Source: Hirudinaria manillensis | Taxonomy: Eukaryota; Annelida; Clitellata; Hirudinida; Hirudinidae | Length of the DNA stretch: 64,000 nucleotides | Direction of reading: 5' to 3' | NCBI GenBank assembly: GCA_034509925.1 | Contig: CM067531.1 | Span: 5,116,001-5,180,000, forward strand | In this document: piece after piece, positions 29,032 through 42,349 of the stretch | Layout of the letters: each line of letters starts with the position of its first letter | Numbering within the stretch: the stretch's first letter is position 1 | Translations under genes and position numbers: made by a program | Notes under the pieces: generated by a model | Databases searched by the model: none | What the model saw: only the letters and a program-made list of their open reading frames with translations | What the model was told of the DNA's origin: nothing

Positions 29032-32000
29032 ATGATCTTTGCAGACATGCATTCTTTCTCAATACTCAGTTTGACTTTATTGTATATCAACGGATTACTT
29101 GCTCAAGAATTATATCAGATGTGCAATGACGAATATTGTTATATCACAGAAGGTGTTGCAAAGATTGTGACTAGTTTGAAAGATGCTCAAAATTATTGCA
29201 CCAACATCGATAGTTCGAGCTGGTTGTTGGAAATTTATAGCGATGACCAGAACTATGTTATCCGTGCATTTTCTTCCGATGAAGATTTGATGGAGATAAC
29301 ATCCTTATTTTACAATAATGTATTAGTAAATATGGTTGGCATTGGAACTGATGTGTGGACAAGCACTCTCTCAAGAGATTGAATGATAGAAATTATTTGA
29401 ATTTTAACCCTACGATGCCCAAGGTAAAAAAACTTCCACTTTTAGCCAAGGGGGGCGGGGTGCAAGTGTACCCCAACACATTTGTTATGACTGAACAACC
29501 GAAAGTTTGTTATTAATAATATTTCACAAATCAATAGGCACAGCTTCAGGGAATATAAAAGTATAATTTTCATTAAACAATTATTAAACAGTGCCATGTG
29601 GCAGTGTTTACAAACAAGGGACCTCTGCGGAGAGTGGTGCTTGCAAGAGGGCTGTGTTTTACCAATCTTAATGTTTTAAAACTTTGTGCATATTTAACTA
29701 AAATTTTTATTTTCCAATAATTATTCGTAAATAAATGTTGGCTATTTGGTGTCAAACATAATCAAGTAGAGGTAGGCAACATTTACGAGACAAAATCTAT
29801 CATTTTCGTTGTCGAAAAAACCTAGTTACATCAATAATTATATTTTAAAATTATTGTACATTTAAAAGCTTTAATTTTTTTTTTAGTTTCTTCATCTTTT
29901 CTTCTTTTTTTACATTTCTTCGGTCTGTCGCATGCCTCCCGCCATACCGTATATAATTGTATTTATGATCTAAACTTCTAGATAGAAATCATCAAATAAA
30001 ATTGTAATATTTTTACTAATTTTAACTCAATATAACTCGATCGCACAACAGTTATTTTCCTCATCAGGAACACCGCGGGCCGGGTCGGCGATCAATGCTT
30101 CAAAGCGGGCCGCTATGTTCTCAACTCAGATTTGAATATTTTATAGCATATAAAACTCCCATAATGGATGCATTATTATTTTTATTGATAGAAACTCTTG
30201 AGCTCTTGACAGGGATCTTCAGAGGAATGGCCCCCTCTACGAGTGTTTCGGCCCTGAATCCTGACACTCTCGGGGGCTGGGCCGCATCCGTTGATCAAGC
30301 GGATGTCCCTGCCAGATACTTTCTTCCGATAACCAGACAACGACTTCCGACAAACAAACAATACTCGCACCGCCATTTTACGAAAAATTCCGCGAGGACT
30401 CCGCCGTCCGAAAAACCGTCAAAGTCGCCATTGCGGCACTTCTTATATCACTTTGGTGTGAATGCCGTCCGGGGTGTCTCTTTCCTGGTCTTACACTGGA
30501 GTCCCTGTTTTGGTGGAGTGGACAGGGACGACTAGCCTCGCCGTGTCTGAGGCTTACCTTCGTCTAAATGGCATTTCTACATTTATTATAAAATTCACCA
30601 AAATATTTATTATTTACTAATAACATCGCCATAACACTTATGCATTTGACATGATTCCAAATTATTTACGTCGAATATTCTCATTGATTAAAGTGAATCA
30701 CTTTGTTACGATCAGTATGGTGGACACATGTTGAACTTTACGGGATTGACCATTTCTGAAGTTCAGAATTCAACAATTGTCAAAATACTGCGGGAAAATA
30801 CGGACTATTGGATCGGATATTCTAAATTGTATTATTGGCTGCTTCACTCGAGTTGTTATTTAGTTTAACGTGTGAATGCAATTTATGTCATGGAAATGAT
30901 AACCTAACCATCATTTGGATCAAATAAACCATAAAGCTGACTTTGATAATCAGAAACCAGGGCTTACTTCACAAATTTCCAAAGGAATTATCCTCAACAA
31001 AGTTCACTGAATCCAAACGAATCGTATTTCGTTATCTTGAATGACGGACGTTTGAAGGATCAGCCTGTTGGAAGTGCTAGATTCCAGATAATTTGCATGA
31101 AAGGTACCTATTGCTTCCACGACCTTCTAACTATAATAATTAGGACTTGGTATTGTTTATATAACAATATAAGTATAATTTTTTTCTGGACTTTTTCAAA
31201 AGTGACTTGAATAAGTTGTTGAATATCCTTCTTATGTAGACAGTGTGACAAAAGAATCTACCTCTGTTGCACGTATGTTTACTTGAATGATTTGACATTT
31301 CTAAAATCGTGATTTAAGAAACAATTTAAATTTTAAAAAATAAGCTCGTAATCAGATCAAAAAAATGATTGAATAGATTGAAAATGATTGAATAGGAACA
31401 TCCCTTATGACAGCATCCCTTATGACATCAACTCCATTCGGTTTCTCGCAAAGGACAACAGTTACAACAAAAACATCAACGACAGGTAAAATTAATTAAT
31501 TATTTATGATTTAATATCCAATAATTTTGTCAGATTTGTCTATTTCTAATATATTTTGCTTTTGAATTTCAATAAATGGTTTGAATAGCTACATAAATTA
31601 ATTTTAAAACATCTTTCTCTCTTTTCATGTATAAGAAATAGGATCGACATTAAGCTAATCTTGAAATAGAAAATACATAATTTAGATAAGTGTATGGTCT
31701 AAAGAAGAATGCTTGATGATGTCTATTCTGTTAATGATCTTTATATTTCATTAAACTTCTGCACCTGGAAAAATTACTAGCCCTGATTTTTGTCGAATTA
31801 AATCTGTATAATATAATTAGAAAACAACAAATTGTCAAAATTAAAGCAGGAGAGATTTCTGTGACAACCGCCCCAACTGGAACTCTACAAAGTACTGCAG
31901 CTATACTGGCCATTTCAGGTTTGGAAATAATAATTCTAATTTAGAGTAATTATTAGAAAAACTAATTCTGGCACTTGAATTCATAATTAATTTATTTTCA

Positions 32001-32202
32001 TGTTTTTATTATTAATATCAATATCTCAGAGCCAACCATCATAACTGCACTGATTCTCCCAATCCTATTCTGGCTGACATTTTCAATCAGCTTCGTCTGC
32101 TTCATTTTGCCTTGGTTCATCAAAAGGTTAACATATATTTTGTGTTGAATGTTAACAGTAAAAATTTAAAATGATTTCCAATATTTTTTTAGAAATGCCT
32201 GA
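29032..32202 (+). CDS. C-type lectin-like single-pass membrane protein (partly resolved)
   Basis: Exon 1 from 29,032 (to about 29,350-29,382) encodes a signal peptide (MHSFSILSLTLLYI core) and the start of a C-type lectin-like fold: Cys-Tyr, SLKDAQNYC, SSWLLEIYSDDQNYV. Exons 30716-30828 (YGGHML, SEVQ, DYWIGYSK) and 30961-31103 (YFVILNDG, IICMK) encode fold start and C-terminal strands. Phase-1 exons 31396-31485 and 31850-31918 are Thr/Ser-rich stalks. 32030-32126 encodes one hydrophobic helix (ITALILPILFWLTF) followed by KR, and 32193-32202 ends the frame with TGA. The fold carries no EPN or QPD sugar motif. Exon 1 and 30716 may belong to two domains with unseen exons between, since exon 1's 3' boundary is unclear. 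Type I surface receptor is likely; the ligand is unknown. The last five exons are much better supported than the first junction. Confidence 0.62.
30060..30550. repeat. GC-rich dispersed repeat fragment, copy 2
   Basis: A roughly 490-bp GC-rich block lying in a putative intron of the lectin-like gene. Its left part shares the CGGGCC and ATGTTC signature with the patch at 24,150-24,350 (AAAGCGGGCCGCTATGTTC). The right part (30,180-30,540) has open frames on both strands (146 and 64 codons), as expected from high GC, with no recognised domain. Probably a degraded mobile element; not shown. Confidence 0.42.
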
Positions 32203-32376
32203 AAAAAATCTGGATCAATCTCTTTATAAAATCTCATTAATTTCTAACTGTTTCTTTGTTTAGATATTTAGAAATTGATATTTGATGTATCGCATGTTAT
32301 ATAACAACCACATTTACAGCAACATAACGTCTTTTATATAGTAATTATATTTATAAATATAATAGTAATAATAACA

Positions 32377-32382
32377 AATAAA
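32377..32382 (+). terminator. Poly(A) signal AATAAA of the lectin-like gene
   Basis: AATAAA about 175 nt after the TGA at 32,202. AT-rich background makes chance matches common, so this is tentative. Confidence 0.35.
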
Positions 32383-32412
32383 TATAAATATATAATGACG
32401 TTATCGGCATGG

Positions 32413-32466
32413 GCATCATCGTCATCGTCGTCGTAGGCATCATCATCATCATCATCATCGCCATCG
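32413..32466. repeat. ATC/GTC trinucleotide microsatellite
   Basis: Tandem ATC and GTC triplets, imperfect at the left. Its minus-strand frame reads as poly-Met and is a shadow, not a protein. Confidence 0.8.
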
Positions 32467-35005
32467 TCCCCAGTTTTTCCGTCGCTATTTCGAATTTTTC
32501 CCTCTCCAATGTTTCTTTAAGCCTACACAACAAATTCATTTTCCAATTTGAGAACCATTTCGATCGATAGGCGTTTTCTCAATCCTCGAAAGCTTCTTTG
32601 GCATTTTTGTTTTACGCTTCCTGGAATCTTGAATTAATTTTAGTTTTAGATTTTATTTGTTGGCGCATTTTGTAGAGAAATCAGATTTTTTTCATCCATT
32701 TTCATTTTAGTATCGTCGAAATGGAACATTATTTAAATGCGGCGTGCAATGTGGAGTACGGCCATATTACCCGATTCATGCGTAACCAAGAACAATCCAC
32801 CTCTAACCCAACCTAAAAGCTAAACCTAACCAAACCGGCAGATTTATACGTAAATATGAACTTAAAGCATATTCTAATAAACGGACAGAATTTCTAAAAG
32901 ATACATTACCTTCTCCGTATTTTATCGAGCCGAAATACATTTTTTATGATCTGTAAGTTACAGAGCGTAACAGCAAAGGCCAAAAGTTAACGTGTCTCAG
33001 CCTGACTTGGAAGCAAAAGTGAATCGATCAGCCATGCGAAAGAGAAACATAGTCGAGTATAATTTCAATGTTTTTATAGCGCTATCCTTATTAAATTATT
33101 TAGGGTATCCCTTATTACCAACCTATTTCCCCCATGCCAAAGTAATAGCACTTTACTTAGCAATTAATAGTAATTTATTATAAAATTATTATTAATTCAT
33201 TTGTCAGTTTGGTACCTGAAAAACTTTCAATTAGTATGAAATATTTTCTTCCCCATATTTTCTGAAAATAAACTCAGAACTTCAGGTGATCTTCAGAGGC
33301 TGAAGCCTCTTACAGGTGGGGATTATACGCTCCGACATCAATCCAGACGAAGGAATTATAAAGGACTTGATTGAACACATTTCATTAATAAATTCCAGTT
33401 GTTAAACATTTGCCATGTTCTGAGCAAAAATAATTGATAAGGAAAATTATGCCATCTTTCGTAAATTATTTTAATTGATGTAAATATCGTAAATTTATTG
33501 AAATCGTAAATTTGGATCTTTTTAAATTATACATAGGATCAAATGTCAGGTTATTTTCACTCGAAGGGGTCAGCGTTTTGCTCTGCAAAAGGAAAAATAA
33601 ATAAAACCCACGTTGTTGTTTTTTTTTTTTTTTGAAGGAAAAACCTTTCCGAGGAAAAACCTTGGCATACGTTTTCGTTCGTATTTGAAGACCGTGGATT
33701 TTTAAAAACATAAAAAAATAAAAACGCATAAAAATCAAGCATTTCACTGAATTGATTCACAAAGTTATTTCTTTTCATTAGTTCTGTAATTTAAGTGGCT
33801 TCAAAGGTGATTTTAACGATTTCTTAATTGTTTAATCGCGACAAGTTTATGTTGTGATGGAAGCATAAATGTTAAAATTTTTATTATGTCGTTTATTCAT
33901 AAATCTTATATTGAGGTGTTTGTTTAAATATGTTTTCGTAATAAATTGATGAATCAAACTTTTTCAAAATTGTGTAAATTTCGAGGCAGGTGTGAATCCA
34001 AAATACAGCAATCATTTTCTAGAAAAATGGATTTTTAACATACTTCGTATTTCTCATGATTATTTCCAGATGTAGAATTTCACGACTGTCATTTCATTGC
34101 TTATTTTAGAAATTTCGGATAGCAAAATACCGCCAAATAGTTATTTAACTAGGGGGCTTCATCACCCTTGAAGATGGAATTGCATAGAATTGTTTGCCTG
34201 ACATTTGCAACTATTCGATGTTTGCCTGCAAATGATGCCACTATTCCCAAAATATGTAAAAATTGTTCAGAATTGTTTAATAACGCTAGGAACAACTACG
34301 GAACAACAATTTGGGCTCAGAGGAGTAACTGTTATTCTTGACATTTGCTGCGCTCTTAGAAGGTTTCAGATATTTTTCACCATCGTGTGGGATGCATAAC
34401 AATTTTTGAAATGCAAGAAAAGCGCTTTCCAAAGACTTTGGTTATTCAATGGTGAAAAGGCAAGAATAGTACTTGACCAGTGGAACACCTGTCCAACTAA
34501 AAGTTCAGAAAACGTTTTCTGAAGATGGAATCGCAGCAATTTATAGACGATTATGAGAGCCGAATGAGAACACAACGTTAGCTTGATATATTTCAGGCAG
34601 TGCGTGAAGCCACCGATGAGGATGAAGTTGCAAGCACGGTTGCATCTGCTTTGCAACTTCCCAGAAGCTGCCAAAAGAAGTCCGAGAGCGAACAGCGGTA
34701 TTTTCGAAGAATTTTTCAGCAGCTGAGTGCTTCGTAGTGTTATTAATAAATCGAACTTTTGCTTTCCCACTCTCAGATCGTCAATTCCAGTAGACGCGTT
34801 TCTGGAGTACTGGTACGTTCGGGTCTGCAAATTTGTTCAACTTTTAAGTTAAAGTAATTATTAAATCTTTCGAAAAGTCAAACCTTTACGTAAGAATTAG
34901 TTTTGGATGCGCCGAGATCGTCGTTATTTTGGAATAACTTTTCAACTCAGGCAATTTATCGACATTTGCAGATTTCTGACTCTGATTTGAGGATAAATAA
35001 CAAAG

Positions 35006-37635
35006 ATGGCTGACGAGTGAGTTAACTGAATTACAAATATTATTAGCTTTAAAAAATTATCATTGTTTTAAAAAGAAACAAAACAAAATCTATTACAATT
35101 ATCACTGATTATCACCTGAACAATTGAAATAAACGCAATGAAACATTTCAGACACACCGAAGGAGAATTGGCTTTGAAGGTTGTCAAATTTGAGAGATCA
35201 ATTTACTTAAGCACTATTTTTTTTTAATTTGGCGCTTAATTTGATAGCATTTCTTGTCAAGAACGCGTTTAAAACAGATCTTTAACAGCAATTAAGCAAT
35301 TAAATCGATGATTAAACATAATAAATAATTTATTAATGTTCGATTAAAATGTAAATTCCAGAAGAGACGCGATTTCAACAAGGGAGGTGAAGGTGGTTTG
35401 GACGATACCGATGTTGAACTACTGGATCAGAACAAATTGGAAAGGGAACAGATCCTGCTCGAAATCAATGAGCTCAGGGAACGCAACGTTGGTTAATTGA
35501 GTTTATTTAATTTATTACTTAACAATATTATTATTATTGTTATTATTATTTTTATTATTATTACTATTATTGTTACTGCTACATCTTCAGTAGTAGTGAC
35601 TCTTGATTAGTTAAGGTAGGCAATTAATTTTTACGCGATTAACTCCTGCATTTATTTATTTATTTCAAGAAAATATTTATATTGCTCACATATTCTAAGG
35701 GATGTTTACGGCGCTCCAACAACCATAAGAACCACATCGAGACAATCAAAATTAGAATTTAAACGATTAATTCCTAAATCTACTGCAGGAGAGAAGAAAG
35801 AAAGAAAGAGAAGAGGATGAAAGAAGACTGGCAGCTGAGAGGGCTGCAGAGGAAGCCAGGAGGAAAGCTGAAGAGGTTCATTCATTTGTTGTCGTGATTC
35901 CTGGGTGTTAAAAAGAACTTTTATTAAATTTTATTAAATAAGAAACTTTGTGATCTTAGAAGACGTAATGCTCTGGTTGAGTTGTGATAATTTGATAGCA
36001 ATTCTTTTATTTATTTATTTATTTATTTATTCATTATTTGCGCACAACTCGCGTCCGATTGCAAGTAAAAACCCGATGTTGTCCTTAAACCTAAGTATAT
36101 TTGAATTTATTATTTAATATGCTTTTGCTTAAACAGTAAATAATTGTAATTATATTGCAAACTATTGACTAGTTCATATTTTGTTATTTTGTAATTTTTA
36201 TTCTATTTGATTATAATTAATTAATTAATTAATTAATTAATTAATTTAATTAACGACGACAGGAGGAAAGGAAGAGAAAGAAAGAGGAGGATGAAGTGAG
36301 GAGGAAAAACGAACGCGCTTTGAAGCTGGCTGAGTTTGAAAAGTGGAAGAATCCTCCTAAAGCCAACTTTGTTATCAGCAAGAAGATCGGTGCTGCCCTT
36401 GGTTCAGAGGTTCGTTTCATTTCTTGTTATGGATTTCAGTTGCACGAATTTAATTTAGAGAATTTAAACGATTCGTTTTTCTTTTTGTTTTAAGTAGAAT
36501 TCTTAAATAAATTGAAATAAATTATTTTTCAACAGCCGGAAGCAGAACAAGTGAGATAATTAATTTTGAACGATTGCTTATCGAGAAGTGGCTGCCTTTC
36601 AAAAAAAAAAAACACGAACGATTTGTAACTTTTTTGTTTCCCAATCTGATTTTCTTTTAACCAAATGGTGTTATTTTAGGACGACCAGAAGAACAGGAAG
36701 TCCAAGGAACAATTGGAGTCCGAAAAGAGAGCCATTCTGGCTCAAAGAATCAAGCCATTGGAAGTGAGCGGATTGGACGCATCGAAACTGGGAGAGAAGG
36801 CCAAAGAGCTCCACAGTCTCATCGCTCGTCTTGAAGGAGAGAAATACGACTTGGAAAAACGTTACAAAACCATGCAAGTGCAGGTGACGATCGAATTTTC
36901 TCAACTGTTTTATCTATTGATGGCTCCTAAGCTTTTGGGTATTTTATTTATTTTTTAAAGTTGATGGAGTTGGCCGATAGAGCAAGACAGCAGAACCAAG
37001 TTGGGTAAGCAAGTTTTATTTGTATTAGGAATTTCGTAATGAATGACTTAATAAAAATTATTAATGATTATTAATAATAAAATTTTAAATTTTCTAATTT
37101 TTTATAAATTTAGTAAATTAATGGTGGAAATCGTGAGCTCCTAAATGACTAATATTGAATTTCAAATATTTGATTGCAGAAAGGAAGGAGGATTGAAAAG
37201 AATCCACGGATCAGAAGAGTAATAATTTTGCAATTTTAGACATTTTAAAGTCTGCTTTTTATGCTTAATTGTGATATTTGTTACTTAATTCAGCTCCGTT
37301 GACCCCATTCAAACAAGATTCGCTGGTGCACCTGTGAGTTGTTCTTTCTTATCCTTCTTACTAAAAACCACAACTCAACAAAATTATTTCTCAACACGGC
37401 ATCTTAATAATTATCATTTGATCGTTATCATTTGTTGTTAACATTACCTTAAACGTCGTAATGACAGGCCAAGATCGAGATGTACAGCAAGTACGAGAGG
37501 CAAAAGGACAAGCGTACGTACGTGGACCGTAAGGTCTTATACACGGGTCCTCAATTTACTTCACCCTCTGAACGAATCAAGCCCAACAAAAGCATCACTT
37601 GGAACGAAGAGGGTATCCCGACGTATTCTGCTTAA
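35006..37635 (+). CDS. TNNT: Troponin T
   Basis: Eleven exons: 35006-35016, 35152-35179, 35362-35487, 35789-35875, 36263-36409, 36536-36550, 36680-36883, 36961-37004, 37180-37218, 37294-37333, 37468-37635, totalling 909 nt, or 302 aa. The start gives MADE-HTEGE, an acidic short N-terminus. A charged coiled-coil with ERRKKEREED and RRKAEE follows, then KANFVISKK (equivalent of the invertebrate NFTIAKK region), and the core RIKPLEVSGLD...KLGEKAKELH...LEGEKYDLEKR. The C-terminus has a SKYERQKDKRTYVDRK block. These match fly-type troponin T rather than troponin I. It anchors the troponin complex to tropomyosin on muscle thin filaments. The long poly-Glu tail of insect troponin T is absent. Exon 36536-36550 is a 15-nt micro-exon (Pro-Glu-Ala-Glu-Gln). 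Confidence 0.92.
35521..35576 (+). repeat. TTA-type microsatellite in troponin T intron
   Basis: Imperfect ATT/TTA repeat between exons 3 and 4. Confidence 0.7.
36006..36031 (+). repeat. TTTA tetranucleotide repeat in troponin T intron
   Basis: Uninterrupted ATTT/TTTA run, between exons 4 and 5. A TTAA-type run follows at about 36,218-36,250. Confidence 0.75.
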
Positions 37636-40600
37636 TGAGTGTCCATCGTTGAAGGTTGGTTCATGAAACTTCTGATTTCAAATGGTCCTCAGATTTTGGA
37701 TATTATTTTTTTATATTAATTAATTATTTTTTTAAATATTAATTATTATTTTTTATATTAATTATTTTTTTTTACGTTCTGCAGATGCTTTCGGCAAAAG
37801 AAAACAGTGGTTTTTAAATTTCGGCTTCGTCGGTGTTTCCGTCGTTTGAACGTTAAATAAATAATAATTCGATGTTCGCAATGAGTGACACTGCAACTAA
37901 GACATTTATTTTTTGAATAAATTGTGTAATCGGTCTACTTTTTTTTCACTTCCTTCAGTCGCATGATCCAAAATTGCCATAAAATAGATGGTGCTATTTT
38001 TATGGGTCACTGGACTGCCTAACTTAACAGATAACATTCCTAAGTATGGAATACATTGAATTGGAACAAACTTGGCAATTTCCCAAACGACCAAATCAAA
38101 TTATGATTTCAAATGGATAGGAAATTTCGTAATAACGCAAATTGTCTCAGATGGTTGCATGCCAGCATTCTGCCCTCGGGGAAGGAAGATACAATAGGCT
38201 CATTTGACATTCGTGTGAGGCTTTGTTTATTAATTATGCAATGAAAAACTGAATATTTACAATGATTCTTAACTGAAGGGGAGATTCTGTTTCCGGTCAT
38301 CAGAAGGTAAACCTCGCACATATTCCATGGTTTGTAGCTAACTTTGGTCGAGGAAACAACATCAAATTTTTAAGTCAGTTGTTGACGATTTACAAGTTCA
38401 TTATGCAAGCGCATTTAATCATAACAACGATATTATGCATTCATATTTTATAAAAATTTGTGTTGTTATTCTTCAAGCATTGTATGGAAACTAATATTAA
38501 GGAGCTTTCAGAAAATATTCCCACCAGTTATTCTTAAAATTCTAATCGAAGCGAAGAAGCCCCATTGTTAAGTCTGAATTTGTATCCAGATTTTGACATC
38601 TACACACAAATAATAAAACGAAGACTTTATTCTTTGGTTAATAATTTATTATTAATTATTGCGAGATTAAGTTACCCAGGAAGTGAACCAGGTAATAAAG
38701 ATTACATCACTCACATGTAAAACAAATGGATGTAACAAAAAAAAACACATGCAGAATGAAAGATATGTGAACAGAATTCAGCTAAGCTTGAACAAAGTCA
38801 ACTTCTCAACCCTCATTACCTGCTGATGTTAAATGTAGGCTCAGGTGAGCTAAACTCTTTAATAACAATGAAATGATTGTCTGAGACAAGAATCGCAAGC
38901 ATTTGAAAGGGGGCAGATATTGCTGTTAGGTTACAAGAAAATTGCAAAAACATTATAATATGGCTTTGAGAGAATAACGTCTAGTGATTAAAAGATGTGA
39001 AAATTACTTTGTTAAATAGGCATGTAAAGCACCATTGCTATCAGATCTGACTACAAAATGCGACAAGAGTCAGGACACTGAAACCGACAACTCCCTATTC
39101 GGAGTTTGATGAGAACAAACGTTAGCCATGAAGTTGTTAATAAAATCGTGTAAGCAACGGGAAAGCATGATGAGATGTCCTGGCAGAAAGATGTACGTCG
39201 TGTAGATGGTGCAGAGAAGTATTACCAAGAGCAGTCCATCTGTCATTCAATTGGTTAAGATTTTATTTCTCGTTGCGCCAAAATGTGCAATTATGCGTGT
39301 CTAATTGAAGCATGGAAATATCAGAAAAGGATACGAAATATATTCCTTTCCCACGGTTCAAGAACTGCCACTCCAAGGCTCATGCTGTAGAAGAAGTAAG
39401 CTCTGTTCAGCCACTGCCACAGACGATGGATCATCTTCGTCTTCTGCTAAACAACATTCGAAAGCAGGCCTAATGCATGCTTTATGCTTGGATAATGTAA
39501 GTAGTTCTTAATTCTATTTATTTGAGATTAAATAAATAGAGTAGAATCAAATGCTTAGGAATTAAAGTTTTGTTTGTTTATTTGTTTCTTTTTAATTTAA
39601 GGATCCAAATAAGAGCGTTAAGCTGACATTATGAAATAAAAACAAACTCTCAAAATGCTCACCTCTGATTCGTGATTGCAATTGTAAATTCCTGCGCAAG
39701 AATATTTAACGACGCACAACGATTTTAAACTGTCGCGCACAGCATGGCACTTCTTCGAGTCAAGTGGGTCTGACACGGGCTTCCTGTCTCTTAAAAGTCC
39801 TATTATGTTATTTAAAGCCTTATTTCAGCCATTGTGGCTAGAGCGACACAAATATATACATACGTATGAATAGGAATGGACACAAAGCTGAAACGAGTCT
39901 GCAGTTTGGATGGACGATAACATTCATTGACACAAATTATTTGAATATCAATGCTCAGACAAATGACCTAAACTTTGACTTAAAGTACAATTAAATAGGA
40001 TTCAATTCTTCCACAAACTAGCCATCTTCCGGTGGCTCGGACAGTGCATCTCCCCAATCGATTTTATGTTCACTGCTGTGTGCCTAGAACGATAGTCGCA
40101 TAAGACCACGAAAAATTTAATAAAATAATTTTAAAAGTAAAAAATGACGTGCTATCAATGGCTTTTTGACTCCGGGTAAATCACTGGAACAGAAGATAAA
40201 GGTATTAACAGTCTAAAACGAGATGCCTTTTCGCTTACTTTCGATAAGGGAGATCCTGCTTAACCATTTAAAAATCTTCCCAGATGAATAGCCTTTTGTT
40301 AATTTTCAATAAGAATGGCTTTTATGTGACGTTAGAAGAGTCGGGTGTGATTCCAATCCTCCCATGTTCTAATGAGATTCTTAGTGGTCGACGCAAAACC
40401 AGTCTTTAGAGAGCTCTAGCAATTTAAGGCGCGATTAAAGTTTCTAATCAGTATGATTCTATTCGTAAAAACTTAGGACCATTTGTAAGCGCAACAGTTT
40501 CTCTCGTGGTATTCTTGGTAGAGCATTACAAAGCTTTCCAAATTAAGCCGGACAAATTCCCCCAAAAAATGATATATATATAAATAATGAAGTAAATATT

Positions 40601-42349
40601 GATATTAATAACGTCAATTCTCGCATTTTTCATTCTGCCGATTTATTTAGTTGATGTTCTCAGGATGTCTGAAATCGATGAATTCAAGTGTTTATAAAAA
40701 ACCTTTATGTGGTATTATCAAATCTCTTTCTAGACCATTACTAATTAGTAGGTTTTATTAAATCATAGTTTTGGCAACAAGTATATAAAACTTTATGATA
40801 GTAGTCAGCTTTTAAGAGCATTAAAATCAAATTGTATTTTCAGAAGCATCATCTCTTACAGATATACATACAGTTTCGCAGGGAGAAGTGCCGAGGTACC
40901 ATATCGAAAGCATCTATCGATGGAATCCCGCATTTATTCACATTTTATTGCCAGACTTTTTATTTTATTTATTTTTTATTTGCAAAGCGATCGAAGGACC
41001 GAAGAAATCTTACGGTCGACAAAAAAATAACCTTAAATAAGCATTAAAAACGAGGGGGAATGGTTCAGTGGAAGTTAATAAATTGTTAAGGTTCATTGTA
41101 TACAAAACCATCTTATAATAAACAGATACGACTCTGAGATGAAAAATCAAGCAATAATTTTAGAAATAATTGCTGAAATTCTGAACTGAGACAAAATTTA
41201 GAGTATACCAGCTGGTTCCCTTTGCAAGAACCGCCATTCAATTCCGTCCTATGGTCGTTTCAACTCATCTCCAAAATAGAGATGATTTAATGTTCTTTAA
41301 CATGGTCGGTCAATATATTTTCTACAAATTTGTAACCCGCTTATTTGTCTTCATCCTCGTCAAATGGATTCGTAGCATTCTAAGACTAGCGTGTAGAAAA
41401 ATCTGTGAAAAGAAAAGGTTCCTAAAAATCAACCCACCCGGAAAATTTTATGACATGCCGTACCTACTGGACAGAACATCTTAAAAATATGATTAAAACA
41501 ACTCAGAAATGGAAATATTGAATAAGGGGTTTGTCGGGGCCTCAATCTGTATTACCCAAGGAATTCCCCATCAGCCAAAATTATCAAAAAATCTAATTTA
41601 AAATTGTAGCCAAACTCAGTTAAATGTTTCAACATAAATAAACAAAAGTAAGACATTTTGTGAAATTTACGCGTCTACCATCGATCTAAAAGTAAATCTG
41701 TAAAAACTTTATTCTAACTGATGTTTTGGAAGAATTTGTCACTAATGACCATTTTAAGCGTACATACTTAATTATAGTCACTCGCTACTTCCATCTAAAT
41801 ATTGATATGAAATAGTTGCCCATTAGTTGTATCAAGATTCCCTTCCATTGTTTTTGTGCTGCTGCAAAATATTTGCTGCTGTAGGATGCTTTGCGTCTCG
41901 CAAAAGTTGATATTTTCGATTACTAATCTTAAATGTTTATCATTTGCACGCGATTTACCAGAAATCTACTTTAGAACGATCTAGTTGACTGAACAAAGTG
42001 CTTTTGTTATAATGAGACATAACTTGTATTCCGCTGCAACACCAGGTTAGGGGTTTTACATTTTGAGTTATTGTTTTTGGTTTAAAATGTTTGTCTTCTA
42101 AGTACTTGTTTAAAAATTATTTCCGTTTCGGCTTTTATAGATGACATTACACTTGATACCAGATTTACCTGTGGGGAATGCACATTTAAATAGAGTTGCT
42201 TAGTTGGCAGACTTTTCAAAAGCACCATGCAAATTCTTAAAAAACTAAATTATTGTGAATGAATTAGCCAAAGTATTTGGACTTAGACTTCAGTTTCGGA
42301 TTTGCACTACTGTTTCCAATGTTAACAAAAACTTATTTTTTAACTCCAG
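37636..42349. other. Long non-coding stretch upstream of the USF3-like gene
   Basis: 4.7 kb between troponin T and the first recognised exon of the USF3-like gene. It should hold the troponin T 3' UTR and the 5' exons of the USF3-like gene, including any bHLH exon, because 42,350 is preceded by a good acceptor (TTTTAACTCCAG). Short ORFs at 39,305, 40,832 and 41,251 have no support as exons. No bHLH basic region could be recognised. Confidence 0.5.
37856..37861 (+). terminator. Poly(A) signal AATAAA of troponin T
   Basis: AATAAA 221 nt after the TAA at 37,635; the only such hexamer near the expected 3' end. Confidence 0.55.

Larger units (their letters stand above)
32203..35005. other. Intergenic region, lectin-like gene to troponin T
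   Basis: 2.8 kb with the poly(A) signal and microsatellite above, a T run at 33,618-33,633, and several short frames (63 codons at 32,992; 154 codons antisense at 34,366-34,830). None shows a family signature or convincing splice context. The troponin T promoter should be near 34.9 kb. Confidence 0.5.

Noticed and set aside
32351..32539. Minus-strand ORF with a run of Met
   Set aside because: Translation of the ATC microsatellite, not a protein.
34366..34830. 154-codon minus-strand ORF between lectin-like gene and troponin T
   Set aside because: No domain, no convincing splice sites, and the plus strand of the same region shows similarly scattered frames; not enough for a gene.
39305..39511. 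ORF with a good donor, and an alternative frame reading KAHAVEE, looked like part of a bHLH basic region
   Set aside because: Only a few residues match, the frame continues into stops and no joining exon in phase was found. Chance similarity is likelier.
40832..41047. FRREKCRGTIS stretch resembling a basic region
   Set aside because: The helix-loop-helix does not follow; the frame runs into a hydrophobic low-complexity tail.
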